From Halomarinibacterium sp041392205 (GTDB lineage Bacteria; Bacteroidota; Bacteroidia; Flavobacteriales; Flavobacteriaceae), in contig JAWKMO010000006.1 in the NCBI GenBank assembly GCA_041392205.1, positions 92,265-156,264 of the forward strand: DNA of 64,000 nucleotides. The letters are read 5' to 3'. This document shows, in pieces, positions 53,801 to 62,450 of this stretch; the stretch's first letter is position 1, and every line of letters begins with the position of its first letter. The notes beneath the pieces are model-generated. The model saw nothing but the letters and a program-made list of their open reading frames with translations. It searched no databases and had not been told where the DNA came from. Both the position numbers and the translations under genes were made by a program.

Positions 53801-54237
53801 CCCTTTCAGAAAATTTTGAAAATAGGAATTTTAATTTAGAAAATTATTCTGTTAACCCAAAGATTTCGTATTTGGCTAATCGCCAAACTCGCTTTGATGT
53901 ATTTTATCAATTTATAAATGAAGAAAATGCTCTTGGAGAAAAGGAGCAATTGAAGCAACAAAAATTAGGATTCTCCTTTGCTTATAACAATGTTGAAAAG
54001 ATTTCTATTACGGGAGAATTTAACTACATCAATAACGATTTTACAGGCAGTGCTTTTTCTCCAGTAGCTTACACGATGTTGGAAGGATTACAACCCGGAA
54101 CCAACTTTACATGGAATTTGCTATTTCAAAAAAGAATTACCAAATATCTTGACGCCAATCTTTCTTATTTTGGTAGGAAAAGCGAAACTACAAAAACCAT
54201 ACATACGGGATCTATTCAATTAAGAGCCTTTTTCTAA
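50821..54237 (+). CDS. Very large outer-membrane beta-barrel protein, SprA-reminiscent
   Basis: A protein of 1138 aa with a signal peptide (1-19, ending VQAQ). Near residues 140-218 it carries GSISRGITVGNNQNT, RASLQDANIPNQEGGYSQNLD, DEFDQIFIEL and IRAGDVDL, a block that looks like the opening strands of SprA-type translocon proteins. The rest is one long series of amphipathic strands with no plug, no TonB box and no T9SS sorting domain; the last residues (LRAFF) end in Phe as in barrel proteins. SprA itself is about twice this size, so this is a smaller relative, perhaps a porin or export channel. Family name unknown to me. It has its own terminator. Confidence 0.75.
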   Translation: MKLHLHILFLFIAFSVQAQDTLSNYRIKKVVVRDTVLIDSLSINPSHFSIQDKEGNTISTSRYTVDFVNGTVRFSEALKQQTDSVTINYLRYPIFLTREYYLLDSKIIVDNNSSIEKLYSLEKSNKQNSNTPFEGLNTQGSISRGITVGNNQNTVVNSELDLQITGKISDRVSIRASLQDANIPNQEGGYSQNLDEFDQIFIELFSDNWNIRAGDVDLQNSQSYFGRFTKKIQGISLYGQHLGEAGSKTSAFASAGLVRGVFQRSQFTGQEGNQGPYKLVGPNGELFILIVSGSERVYVNGLLLNRGENADYVIDYNAGELKFNPTYPITANMRITVEYQFSERSYTRFIGYGGGNYESDNLKFGAYVFSESDAKNQPLQQNLTEEQVAVLAAAGDDTSLMNAPSAVLDTYSENKILYKKEVINGTEAFVFSSNPEDELYQVRFSLVGPNQGNYILTNQGAIASIFEYIPPINGVPQGSYEPIVRLTPPEKLQMGGFNGSYTPSEKTEISFEIAGSINDQNLFSSIDNNDNDGFAGRLTAKQTLLKTQDSLQVIGFGSVDYLNKNFKTIERFYNIEFNRDWNLEMPLGNQSFVTTGLELTSPKKGSVGYEFQRLEFSENFTGNRHIAFANVKLKNIQLRSATSYLDSKSDLQKTTFFRSYNNVTYGFKKAWLGGKVLLEDNQAKVIANDSLTPISQRFLQYEVYAGMGDSTQVFVELGYRYRINDSIRNSRLQKVNISNDYFLKSKLINTQNTQLALFANYRLINYEDNTVEDEKNLNTRLLYAQSLWKGKVRLNSAFETNNGVLPQQEFTFVKVEPGQGTFTWIDYNENGIQELNEFEVAQFQDQAEYVKVLLPNQVFIRVKNNRFSQIVTLQPQDWVNDEGLKKVLSKFYNQTSYVIDRKIKRDYDLASINPFKSGGENEFGLNLNFKNILFFNRGKQRYTTSYTYLSSSNSNLISLGLQENKLKSHQLNFTHQFEEVWVANLKGSFGSNETLSENFENRNFNLENYSVNPKISYLANRQTRFDVFYQFINEENALGEKEQLKQQKLGFSFAYNNVEKISITGEFNYINNDFTGSAFSPVAYTMLEGLQPGTNFTWNLLFQKRITKYLDANLSYFGRKSETTKTIHTGSIQLRAFF

Positions 54238-54242
54238 AATAA

Positions 54243-54267
54243 AAAGAGCGGGGCAAGCCCGCTCTTT
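54243..54267. terminator. Bidirectional terminator between the SprA-like gene and the GEVED gene
   Basis: AAAGAGCGGG and CCCGCTCTTT form a perfect 10-bp stem around GCAAG; A and T runs flank it in both directions. Confidence 0.85.
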
Positions 54268-54287
54268 AAAATATATTAACACTTATA

Positions 54288-56972
54288 TTATTTTACAATA
54301 ATTTTTCCTGACTTGTAAGCATTAGAATAAAGATCGCCCATTTTAATAATGTAAACACCCGCAGCGGCATAAGACATATCTAATTGATAGGTATATCTAT
54401 CGCCTTCTTTTGCTAAATTATTAAACGCAACGGTTTGTCCTAATACATCATATACAGAAATGAATCCTATACCGTCAAGATCTGTAATTAAAGAAATATT
54501 AAATTGTTTGTTATTACTAGATTCTATAATCAATTCAGAACTTTCTAAGGAAATATCATTTATTCCTGCAATTCCATCAATAACTACTGTATAGTCTTGT
54601 ACTTCTCCAAAATCAAAATCTGTACAAGGATCAAGAATATCACCCCCTGCAGAAGTATCTATAGCTTTTGCTCTCAATCTATGAGACCCTACGGCAGCTC
54701 CTTCTGGAATAGTAAGTGTAAAGTCTTCTAATACATTAAATGATTGGAAAAACTCTCCAGAAATTAAACGTTCTGAAACTTCAAAAGTACCACTATCGTC
54801 AAAATCTATCCATACTGAAAGTGCTTCTATTCCTGCACCATCGGGCCAATTATGCTGTGCTTGTAAGGTATATACGTTACTTCCCGCTAAATTGCTAAGT
54901 GTTGTAGATAAAGCGGTTCTATCTGCATACCCGTTTGGACTTCCTCCTGGCTCTGTATTACAACCATTAAGACCGTCATCTGCATCAATCGTGTTTAAAA
55001 CAAACTTTTTAATACCATCTAAGTTACATCCTAATAGGGCCGTTGGGGTACAATACCCGCCTATGGTATTTGTCACCGTTTTGGTGGTATCGTCATTTCC
55101 AGTGTTACTATCTCCCACTAAATTAGTTTTAGCCACAATGGTATATGCGCCGGGAGTAGATAAATCTGCTTGGGTAGCAAAAGTGAAAGAAACGTTTGTA
55201 CCTGCAGTAATCGTTCCACTATAATTTTCAATAACTGGTGTCCCCCCATTTATAGTATATTGTAAGGGTGGGTTTGTGATGTCGTTAGACCCAAAATTTC
55301 TAATTGTAACGGTAATATCTTCATTGGCAGTTAATGGACCATCTACTGGAGCATCAATACTGGTAACTCCAATATCATCTGCTACTGGGGCCGCAAGTTG
55401 AAATTGACCCGCTATATCGCGTCTATTGGAATTAAAATATTCAGAAACATGCCAAAACGTATTATCTACTGGATCTACCGTTAAATGGGTATAATCTGCA
55501 TATCGTAAGTTGGTATTATTTGCGGTACTTTGTGCAATTAAGTCTTCTGCAACAGTCATCACATTAAGTGGGTCTGAAGCCAACCTACCAGTATATTGAA
55601 TGGCAATCATTTCAGTATCACTTACGGTTGAATATCCCATCCCAATATCGCCATTGGCATTCATAGCCATACTACCAGCAAAAGCATCTTTATTTCCTGT
55701 AGGAGAGGTATAGGTTCCTTCTTGGAAGATCGTCCAAGGCATTCCATCTGCTGTTTGTCTTAATTCATACCAACGTATCCCCGCCTTTTCATTGGCTCCT
55801 TGTCCAGCGGCTGGAATAACATCTACCACAAAATTAAATACTACAGAGTTATGTGAACCAAATCTTCGGTATTGAGCTTGGTTCATGATTGTGGCTTGCA
55901 TGGCATCAATATCGGGCCCTGAAGGTTGATCTAAGTTACTAAAGCTCCCTCCATCAAACACACTAATAAAATCTGTTAATCCAGCAGCATTATCTATAAT
56001 TTGTGCTGCCGACATAGAAGAATTTCCTGGAGTTACCCAATCTATGGTGGCGTTCCATATTTTTAAATGATCATCTGCCACACCCCCCCAAGCATCATCT
56101 TGTAAATAGACAATAGGTGCAGGGGTTCCTGCAGGGGCTAAGGAAGCTCCTGTTGTATGGAATGCTTGTGGGCTGTAAAAACCAGATGTTACAATACCTG
56201 GCAATGGTAAGGCGATAAATTGTGAAGGATTTCCGTTTAGCATTTCATTTCTTTCAATGGCAAAAACCCTATTGGTTTGTCCAATATTTGCAGTTACCAT
56301 ATAGGTGTCGGCCCATACAGAGAACTTTGTGTAATCTGGAAATTGACCCGTCCCAAAGCCTGTAGTATAGACATGCCATCCATCATTAACAGGATCTGAA
56401 CCTTGACAAACCGCCACATTAAAACCATTAGGAGAGTTGTCAAACTCAGTAATTACAAAACGATCTGCAGCGGCATCATAAAATACAATGGGGTCTCCAA
56501 TATTATTCCCTGGAAATAAAGTAGAAAGTGCTGCCGCAGCTGTTGCTGGAGTTCCGTCTTTATTAAATATTCTAAAAGCAGAATTCCAAGCAGCGATGTA
56601 ATGATTTGGTCCCACGGCACCTGTAGGATCGGTAGGGGTAGCACCACTGGTTGTGGTTTCAAAAGTTAATAGAGGCGCTCTATTTCTTCTTAATTGAACA
56701 CTATTTTGCAATGCAACCAAAGGATCAACAAAAGTTTCGGGGGTTCCTTTCCCAGGAATCACGTTATTCCCAAACCTTCTCTTTGGATGCCCTTTATCAT
56801 TGGAATAATCCTCTGCTGGTTTAAAAGTTCCATTTTGTATTTGTTCTGCAATACTTGGAACATAAATAGGTCCTTCAAGCATCCCTACTTGTGTAGGACC
56901 GTAAGTTTCTTGCGCTTGTATTCCCAAAGAAAATAGGAATAGAAAAGCCACAATGGTGTAAGTGAATTTCAT
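54288..56972 (-). CDS. Secreted GEVED-domain protein with T9SS sorting domain
   Basis: An exported protein of 894 aa. After a signal peptide (1-20) comes a large beta-propeller-like region (about 90-500), a CARDB-like module (about 515-620, ITVTIRNFGSNDITNPPLQYTINGG), a GEVED domain (about 655-800, ALSVWIDFDDSGTFEVSERL and DFGEVQDYTVVIDG) and a type IX secretion sorting domain of about 75 residues, ending GKIIVK. GEVED proteins are surface or secreted, often tied to degradation or adhesion; no catalytic residues are obvious here. It stands alone in its transcript. Confidence 0.88.
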   Translation of the reverse strand: MKFTYTIVAFLFLFSLGIQAQETYGPTQVGMLEGPIYVPSIAEQIQNGTFKPAEDYSNDKGHPKRRFGNNVIPGKGTPETFVDPLVALQNSVQLRRNRAPLLTFETTTSGATPTDPTGAVGPNHYIAAWNSAFRIFNKDGTPATAAAALSTLFPGNNIGDPIVFYDAAADRFVITEFDNSPNGFNVAVCQGSDPVNDGWHVYTTGFGTGQFPDYTKFSVWADTYMVTANIGQTNRVFAIERNEMLNGNPSQFIALPLPGIVTSGFYSPQAFHTTGASLAPAGTPAPIVYLQDDAWGGVADDHLKIWNATIDWVTPGNSSMSAAQIIDNAAGLTDFISVFDGGSFSNLDQPSGPDIDAMQATIMNQAQYRRFGSHNSVVFNFVVDVIPAAGQGANEKAGIRWYELRQTADGMPWTIFQEGTYTSPTGNKDAFAGSMAMNANGDIGMGYSTVSDTEMIAIQYTGRLASDPLNVMTVAEDLIAQSTANNTNLRYADYTHLTVDPVDNTFWHVSEYFNSNRRDIAGQFQLAAPVADDIGVTSIDAPVDGPLTANEDITVTIRNFGSNDITNPPLQYTINGGTPVIENYSGTITAGTNVSFTFATQADLSTPGAYTIVAKTNLVGDSNTGNDDTTKTVTNTIGGYCTPTALLGCNLDGIKKFVLNTIDADDGLNGCNTEPGGSPNGYADRTALSTTLSNLAGSNVYTLQAQHNWPDGAGIEALSVWIDFDDSGTFEVSERLISGEFFQSFNVLEDFTLTIPEGAAVGSHRLRAKAIDTSAGGDILDPCTDFDFGEVQDYTVVIDGIAGINDISLESSELIIESSNNKQFNISLITDLDGIGFISVYDVLGQTVAFNNLAKEGDRYTYQLDMSYAAAGVYIIKMGDLYSNAYKSGKIIVK

Positions 56973-57209
56973 TATTTTATATTTTAAGTTAATTAATGAG
57001 TCTATAAAAATACTACGATTTATTGAAAAATCAAGTATATTTCTAAATATTTTAATTTGTGTAGAGGCTTGATAGCTAGTAAAATAAAAATTAATATCTC
57101 TATCAATTTAATAGGAATTGAATCATAAAATATTTTATTTTCAAAATATGGGTTTCATTTAAATGGCACATTTATTGTAAATTTAACACCCTAACTAAAA
57201 TTTAGACAG

Positions 57210-57566
57210 ATGAAATCAATCTTATTATTATTTGCAATAGTGTTATTTACAAGTTGTTCCACCACAAAAACCACTACCGAAACTATGGAAAAAGAAGAGC
57301 CTGCTGTTGTAGATTCCAAAAATATGATAGAAAATGGATTTATTAGAGGAACGATTGTGGCTTCCACTGCAGAAGGTGATTGCCCGTTTGTAATTGAAGT
57401 TGCTGGTAGACAGGACAATTATTATTTAGATCCTATAAACCTAGATGAGGTTTTCAAAAAAGGCGGCGAAAAAGTTTGGTTTACTTATAACGGGTTACGA
57501 ATGATGAACCGTTGTGAATATGCAACCCCAATAAGTATTATAGCAATGCAAAAAAGAGCAGAATAA
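57210..57566 (+). CDS. Small lipoprotein of unknown function
   Basis: A protein of 118 aa with a lipoprotein signal (VLFTSC, Cys16) and a Thr/Glu-rich linker, followed by a compact domain (about 45-118) with two cysteines (Cys67 and Cys102), GDCPFVIEVAG and KVWFTYNGLRMMNRCEYATPI. I associate this domain with short Bacteroidota lipoproteins of no known role. Upstream (56973-57209) is 237 bases of AT-rich sequence with no promoter box I can name. Confidence 0.75.
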   Translation: MKSILLLFAIVLFTSCSTTKTTTETMEKEEPAVVDSKNMIENGFIRGTIVASTAEGDCPFVIEVAGRQDNYYLDPINLDEVFKKGGEKVWFTYNGLRMMNRCEYATPISIIAMQKRAE

Positions 57567-57579
57567 ACTGTTCTTTTTT

Positions 57580-59115
57580 TTATGATAACCATTTTTTAAA
57601 GGAGATGGAATCCTTCATTTTTTCTGAAATTTTTTCAATTGGAATTCGCTCTTGAAGCATGGTGTCTCTATTTCTTAGAGTAACTGTGCCATCCTCCTTG
57701 GTTTGATGGTCTACGGTTATACAATATGGAGTTCCCGCTGCATCTTGCCTTCTATAACGTCTTCCTACTGCATCTTTTTCATCGTAAATTACATTATAAT
57801 CCCATTGTAACGCTTCAATAATTTTATGAGCAATTTCGGGTAATCCATCCTTTTTGAGCAATGGTAAAACAGCTGCTTTAACGGGAGCCAAAATAAAAGG
57901 TAGTTTTAATACGGTTCGTTCACTCCCATCCTCTAAAGTTTCTTCTTGTAAAGAATGGCTCAAGACGGCTAAAAACATTCTATCCAAACCAATGGAGGTT
58001 TCAACCACATAAGGCACATAGCTTTCATTTAATTCTGGGTCGAAGAATTGAAGTTTTTTGCCTGAATATTCTTCGTGCGCTTTTAAATCGAAGTCCGTTC
58101 TTGAATGTATTCCTTCCAATTCTTTAAATCCAAAAGGGAAGTTAAATTCTATATCGGCTGCAGCATTGGCATAATGTGCTAGTTTTTCATGATCGTGAAA
58201 ACGGTAGTTTTCGGCACCCATACCTAAGGATAAATGCCATTTTAAGCGGGTTTCTTTCCAGTAATGGTACCATTTCATTTCTTCTCCCGGACGCACAAAA
58301 AACTGCATTTCCATTTGTTCAAACTCCCGCATACGGAAAATAAATTGTCTTGCTACAATTTCGTTTCTAAAAGCTTTTCCGGTTTGTGCAATACCAAATG
58401 GGATTTTCATGCGTCCTGTTTTTTGAACATTTAAAAAATTCACGAAAATTCCCTGGGCGGTTTCAGGTCGAAGGTACAAATCCATGGCATTGTCTGCAGA
58501 AGCACCCAGTTTGGTTCCAAACATTAAGTTAAACTGTCGTACATCGGTCCAGTTTTTTGAACCTGTTTCGGGGTCTGTAATTCCCAGTTCTTCAATAAGT
58601 GCTTTTACATCGGCAAGATTTTCAGTTTCCAGAGATTTTGCCATTCTATTTAAAATGGTTTGTTTCTCTTCTCGATAGCGAATAACTCTTTCGTTGGTAG
58701 TTACAAATTGAGCTTCGTTAAAGCTATCGCCAAAACGACTTTTGGCTTTTTCAATTTCTTTTTGTGCTTTTTGTTCTAATTTTTCTGCAAAATCTTCTAT
58801 GAGTACGTCGGCTCTATATCTTTTTTTGGAATCTTTATTATCAATTAAAGGGTCGTTGAAGGCGTCTACGTGACCCGAAGCTTTCCAAGTGGTGGGATGC
58901 ATTAAAATGGCAGCATCGATCCCTACAATATTTTGGTGCATATAGACCATACTTCGCCACCAATATTCACGAATGTTTTTCTTTAATTCTACCCCATTTT
59001 GAGCATAATCATAAACTGCGCTTAAACCATCATAAATTTCACTAGATGCAAAAATATATCCATACTCTTTTGAGTGCGATATAACCTTTTTAAATAAATC
59101 TTCATTGTTTGCCAT
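57580..59115 (-). CDS. glyS: Glycine--tRNA ligase (dimeric class II)
   Basis: A 511-aa single-chain glycyl-tRNA synthetase of the eukaryotic/archaeal-like type, not the bacterial alpha2beta2 form. Class II motifs are visible: motif 2 FRNEIVARQFIFRMREFEQMEMQFF (about 245-269) and motif 3 SIGLDRMFLAVL near 392-403, with the glycine pocket phrases RPETAQGIFVNF (about 206-217). The C-terminal anticodon-binding domain follows. The -7 element TATTTTTG (59120-59127) ends four bases before the ATG, so the mRNA may be leaderless. Confidence 0.97.
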   Translation of the reverse strand: MANNEDLFKKVISHSKEYGYIFASSEIYDGLSAVYDYAQNGVELKKNIREYWWRSMVYMHQNIVGIDAAILMHPTTWKASGHVDAFNDPLIDNKDSKKRYRADVLIEDFAEKLEQKAQKEIEKAKSRFGDSFNEAQFVTTNERVIRYREEKQTILNRMAKSLETENLADVKALIEELGITDPETGSKNWTDVRQFNLMFGTKLGASADNAMDLYLRPETAQGIFVNFLNVQKTGRMKIPFGIAQTGKAFRNEIVARQFIFRMREFEQMEMQFFVRPGEEMKWYHYWKETRLKWHLSLGMGAENYRFHDHEKLAHYANAAADIEFNFPFGFKELEGIHSRTDFDLKAHEEYSGKKLQFFDPELNESYVPYVVETSIGLDRMFLAVLSHSLQEETLEDGSERTVLKLPFILAPVKAAVLPLLKKDGLPEIAHKIIEALQWDYNVIYDEKDAVGRRYRRQDAAGTPYCITVDHQTKEDGTVTLRNRDTMLQERIPIEKISEKMKDSISFKKWLS

Positions 59116-59119
59116 GGCG

Positions 59120-59127
59120 CAAAAATA
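59120..59127 (-). promoter_or_regulatory. -7 element TATTTTTG directly before glyS
   Basis: The minus-strand box is followed by CGCC and then ATG at 59115, so the predicted start (about 7 bases after the box) falls at or near the start codon. Confidence 0.55.
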
Positions 59128-59130
59128 AAA

Positions 59131-59158
59131 AAACCGCTACGATAACGTGTAGCGGTTT
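59131..59158. terminator. Terminator after the coiled-coil membrane protein gene
   Basis: AAACCGCTAC and GTAGCGGTTT form a perfect 10-bp stem with an 8-base loop and flanking A/T runs. It partly overlaps the region just upstream of the glyS promoter, insulating glyS from the preceding gene. Confidence 0.85.
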
Positions 59159-59181
59159 TTTTATTTTTTTAAAAATCTATT

Positions 59182-60063
59182 TTATTTAAGCTCCATAGTG
59201 GTTGTGGCCACTTGGGTTGGACCGTCAAAAACATTGATTACGTAGCGCCCATCAATGAGATCTTCTTCTTTTGCATTAACAAGTACACAAACATCCAATT
59301 CCTCTTGCTCATAAAAAACTTTTGTTGATGTGCTATAATTTAACATTCCATTTTCAAACTCTACAGAGGCTTTATCTCCTAATAAATTGTTATTGGGGTT
59401 AATTACTTGCACAAAAAGCAATCGATCTCCTTTTTGCGCAACAATATTTGGGGTTAGTGTAAAACAAGCTCTTACTTTATCTGCGCGGCTTGCTCTTCGA
59501 GTATCCACAATTTTACCACTGCTTCTTACAATAACGGCTTCGCCTCGTAAATCTATAGCTTTAACAATAGAACCTTTTTTAATAGTTTCTGTCATCGCGA
59601 GATTTTCTTGACTTACAGAATCTACTATTTTTATTGTTTCATTAATCATGGTTTTGGCACTATCAATTTCAACCGCTAGCATTCTATTTGATTGTATTAA
59701 ACTATCGGCTCTTGCAAAAAGTAATTTACGTTCATCTTTTAAACGTCCAATTTCAATTTTATAACGCTGTATTAGTGCTACATTAGCTTCAGCAGTTTTA
59801 ACAGAGTCCAATAATACTTCGATACGTTCTCTGGCAGCAATTAGGTCTTTGTCTTTAAGTTCATTGTCTTTAATTAACTCATCGTATTCTACAATAAGCT
59901 CTTCCAAATCTGTTTCAATTTCAGATTTTTGTTTTTCAAGTCCTGCAACGGTATTTTTACTATCATTGTAAAGGGATACGGTATACACTCCTAAGGCAAT
60001 TAACAAGGCTGTTAATACACCAATGAGCACTTTAAACTTGGTACTGTTACTTTCGTGGTTCAT
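59182..60063 (-). CDS. Single-TM coiled-coil envelope protein
   Basis: A protein of 293 aa from the ATG at 60063: a short cytosolic end, one membrane segment (about 11-29), a coiled coil (about 33-145) and a C-terminal beta domain of about 120 residues (ending VATTTMELK). A longer frame to 60171 is rejected because a -7 promoter element sits at 60091-60098. The layout suggests an anchored periplasmic protein that spaces or senses something at the envelope. I do not recognise a named family; similar proteins are frequent in Bacteroidota. It is divergent from comF. Confidence 0.8.
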   Translation of the reverse strand: MNHESNSTKFKVLIGVLTALLIALGVYTVSLYNDSKNTVAGLEKQKSEIETDLEELIVEYDELIKDNELKDKDLIAARERIEVLLDSVKTAEANVALIQRYKIEIGRLKDERKLLFARADSLIQSNRMLAVEIDSAKTMINETIKIVDSVSQENLAMTETIKKGSIVKAIDLRGEAVIVRSSGKIVDTRRASRADKVRACFTLTPNIVAQKGDRLLFVQVINPNNNLLGDKASVEFENGMLNYSTSTKVFYEQEELDVCVLVNAKEEDLIDGRYVINVFDGPTQVATTTMELK

Positions 60064-60090
60064 AATAATAGATGTTAGGATTATAGGGGA

Positions 60091-60118
60091 CAAATGTACT
60101 ACAAGGGTTCTTGCACAA
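60091..60118 (-). promoter_or_regulatory. Promoter of the coiled-coil membrane protein gene
   Basis: Minus strand TTG (60118-60116), 17 bases, TACATTTG (60098-60091). Predicted start near 60084, a 21-base leader. Confidence 0.55.
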
Positions 60119-60149
60119 TTGTTTATGAAATGGTAAAAAAAATTAAAAT

Positions 60150-60812
60150 ATGTTAAATCTTTTATTTCCAAAGATTTGTAATAGTTGTAAAAGAAAATTA
60201 TTAAACGGGGAGGAGGTCATCTGTGTCCCTTGTCGCCATCATTTACCATTAGCTTGTTTTCATCGCACAAATAGTGATGTGATGAAAAATATATTCTATG
60301 GAAGATTCCCTTTAGAGAATGCCACAGCACTCGTTATGTTTCAAAAAAAAGGAAGTACACAGGAGATTTTACATAATTTAAAGTATCGGGGACAAAAAGA
60401 AATTGCTACTTTTTTTGGGAAATGGCTTGGAGCAGAATTAGCACAACATCCCAATTATAAAGAAATAGATATGGTGATTCCAGTGCCACTTCATAAACGA
60501 AAACTTAAAAAAAGAGGATACAATCAAGTAACTGGTTTTGGGATAGAAATTGCCAAGAGTCTTGATGTCCCGTTTAGAGAAGACCTATTGGTAAAAGTTT
60601 CTCAAACCGAAACCCAAGTTTTTAAGAAAAGGCTAAGCCGTTTTGAAACTGATGAAGTGTTTGCGCTAAAAAACGCCGAATCCATAATAAATAAACATAT
60701 TCTACTAGTAGATGACATCGTAACTACTGGGGCAACCTTAGAAAAATGCGCCACACAATTACTCAAAAATAAGGATGTAAAACTTAGCATTGCTACCATG
60801 GCCATTGCCTAA
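60150..60812 (+). CDS. comF: ComF-family phosphoribosyltransferase-like protein
   Basis: A protein of 220 aa related to ComF/GntX. The N-terminal zinc-ribbon has Cys10, Cys13, Cys25 and Cys28, and the C-terminal phosphoribosyltransferase domain has VIPVPLHKRKLKKRGYNQ near 110-127 and the PRPP loop ILLVDDIVTTGAT near 185-197. In naturally competent bacteria ComF helps DNA uptake; here it may act in DNA repair or nucleotide handling. It ends 24 bases before the Big_5 lipoprotein gene. Confidence 0.92.
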   Translation: MLNLLFPKICNSCKRKLLNGEEVICVPCRHHLPLACFHRTNSDVMKNIFYGRFPLENATALVMFQKKGSTQEILHNLKYRGQKEIATFFGKWLGAELAQHPNYKEIDMVIPVPLHKRKLKKRGYNQVTGFGIEIAKSLDVPFREDLLVKVSQTETQVFKKRLSRFETDEVFALKNAESIINKHILLVDDIVTTGATLEKCATQLLKNKDVKLSIATMAIA

Positions 60813-60823
60813 TAAAGTTTCCT

Positions 60824-60831
60824 TATTTTTG
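60824..60831 (+). promoter_or_regulatory. -7 element TATTTTTG directly before the Big_5 lipoprotein gene
   Basis: The box is followed by CGACA and the ATG at 60837, so transcription would start at about the start codon. It lies past the comF stop, so readthrough from comF is also possible. Confidence 0.5.
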
Positions 60832-60836
60832 CGACA

Positions 60837-62450
60837 ATGAAAACCACATTATTTAATTTTTTAGTAGTGTTTATAAGCATTATTGCTTTTTCTCACTGTG
60901 CCAAAAAAGGATCGCCGAGTGGGGGGGCAAAAGACTCCATTCCTCCCATTATTCTAAAAAGTAATCCAGAAAATTTCACTACGCAATTTAAGGGCAATGA
61001 AATTCGTGTTTATTTTGATGAAAATATAAAACTGAAAGAGCTTCAACAAAACTTAATTATTTCACCTCCTTTAAAATACCAACCCCTTATTACTCCGCTT
61101 ACTTCTTCCAAAATGCTTAAAATTAAAATTTTGGATACGTTAAAAGAAAATACTACTTATGTATTCAACTTCGGAAAAAGTATTACAGACAATAATGAAG
61201 GGAATGCGTTTGAGTATTATAAATATGTCTTTTCCACAGGAGATTATATAGATAGTCTTACGGTTACAGGAACTTTACACGATGCATTGCTCCCTGCTCC
61301 CGATAAAAAAACGGCCGTTATGCTCTACGAAATATCGGAAACTTTTAACGATTCTATCATATTTTCAGAAAAACCTACCTACATTACTGCCACTAAAGAA
61401 AAAGACCCTTCTTTTGAACTTACAAACCTTAAAGAGGGTACCTACTTATTGCTTGCATTACAGGAAGAAATAAGCAATTATACGTTTCAACCCAAAAAAG
61501 ATAAAATTGCATTTTTAGAAAAGTACATTACCCTTCCAACAGACAGTACCTACCACGTAACCCTGTTTAATGAAAACCCCGATTATAAAATGGTTCGCCC
61601 AAGCCATGTGAGTAAAAACAAAATTACGTTTGGGTACGAAGGGGATATCGATTCGTTAACAATTGAACCCTTATCAAAATTACAGGAGGGTTTTACATCT
61701 CAAATAATTAAAGATCCCGTAAAAGATTCGCTCCATTATTGGTTTAAACCAGCGCTCCCTATCGAAGAAATTGACACCCTTACCTTTTTGGCAAAAAACA
61801 GAAATCAGAGCGATACTCTTGCGGTACGATTACGAGATCTTTTTGCAGATTCGCTACAATTACGTAAACTTGGAGGCAATGCAATACTTCCTAGAGATAG
61901 TGTTAAAATAGGTAGTACAACCCCTTTAATTTCTTTAAATGCCAAAAAAATTTCGGTGTTGGATAGCGATTCTTTAGCCATTGGTTTTACCACTTTCCTC
62001 GACAAGAAAAAAAATGAAGCATCCCTTATTTTCCCAAAAGTAGATGAGCAAACTTATACTATAAATATTTTACCTGAAGCCTTTGAGGATTTCTTTTCTA
62101 CCACCAACGACTCCTTAAAATTTTCCGTAAAAACGGCTCCTCTTTCAGATTTTGGAACCTTGAAATTTTCGCTTCAAAATATAAAACCATTTCCAGTAAT
62201 TATAGAATTGGTCGATGATAAATTTAAAATCGTTGCTTCAAAATATTTACAAGACAACCAAGAAATCTATTTTGATTACCTTACCCCAAACAACTATTAT
62301 TTACGCATTATTTATGATGCTAATGGAAATAAAAAATGGGATACAGGTAATTTTTTAAAAAAAATTCAGCCCGAAAATATAGTGTACTACCCCAAAACAA
62401 TTGAGATACGAAGTAATTGGGATGTAAATGAAGTTTTTATAATAGAGTAA
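60837..62450 (+). CDS. Big_5 (Ig-like) domain lipoprotein
   Basis: A protein of 537 aa with a lipoprotein signal (Cys21 in AFSHCAKKG; the His before Cys is unusual) and the phrase KKGSPSGGAKDSIPP typical of the Bacteroidota Ig-like (Big_5) lipoproteins. The first Ig-like domain spans about 35-130 (VYFDENIKLKELQQNLIISPP) and the remaining part is beta-rich, ending with DANGNKKWDTG. The role is unknown; a surface or periplasmic structural task is plausible. It converges on the nitrilase gene with a 14-base overlap. Confidence 0.9.
   Translation: MKTTLFNFLVVFISIIAFSHCAKKGSPSGGAKDSIPPIILKSNPENFTTQFKGNEIRVYFDENIKLKELQQNLIISPPLKYQPLITPLTSSKMLKIKILDTLKENTTYVFNFGKSITDNNEGNAFEYYKYVFSTGDYIDSLTVTGTLHDALLPAPDKKTAVMLYEISETFNDSIIFSEKPTYITATKEKDPSFELTNLKEGTYLLLALQEEISNYTFQPKKDKIAFLEKYITLPTDSTYHVTLFNENPDYKMVRPSHVSKNKITFGYEGDIDSLTIEPLSKLQEGFTSQIIKDPVKDSLHYWFKPALPIEEIDTLTFLAKNRNQSDTLAVRLRDLFADSLQLRKLGGNAILPRDSVKIGSTTPLISLNAKKISVLDSDSLAIGFTTFLDKKKNEASLIFPKVDEQTYTINILPEAFEDFFSTTNDSLKFSVKTAPLSDFGTLKFSLQNIKPFPVIIELVDDKFKIVASKYLQDNQEIYFDYLTPNNYYLRIIYDANGNKKWDTGNFLKKIQPENIVYYPKTIEIRSNWDVNEVFIIE

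Noticed and set aside
60064..60171. Longer N-terminus of the coiled-coil membrane protein
   Set aside because: A promoter box lies at 60091-60098, so the start must be the ATG at 60063.
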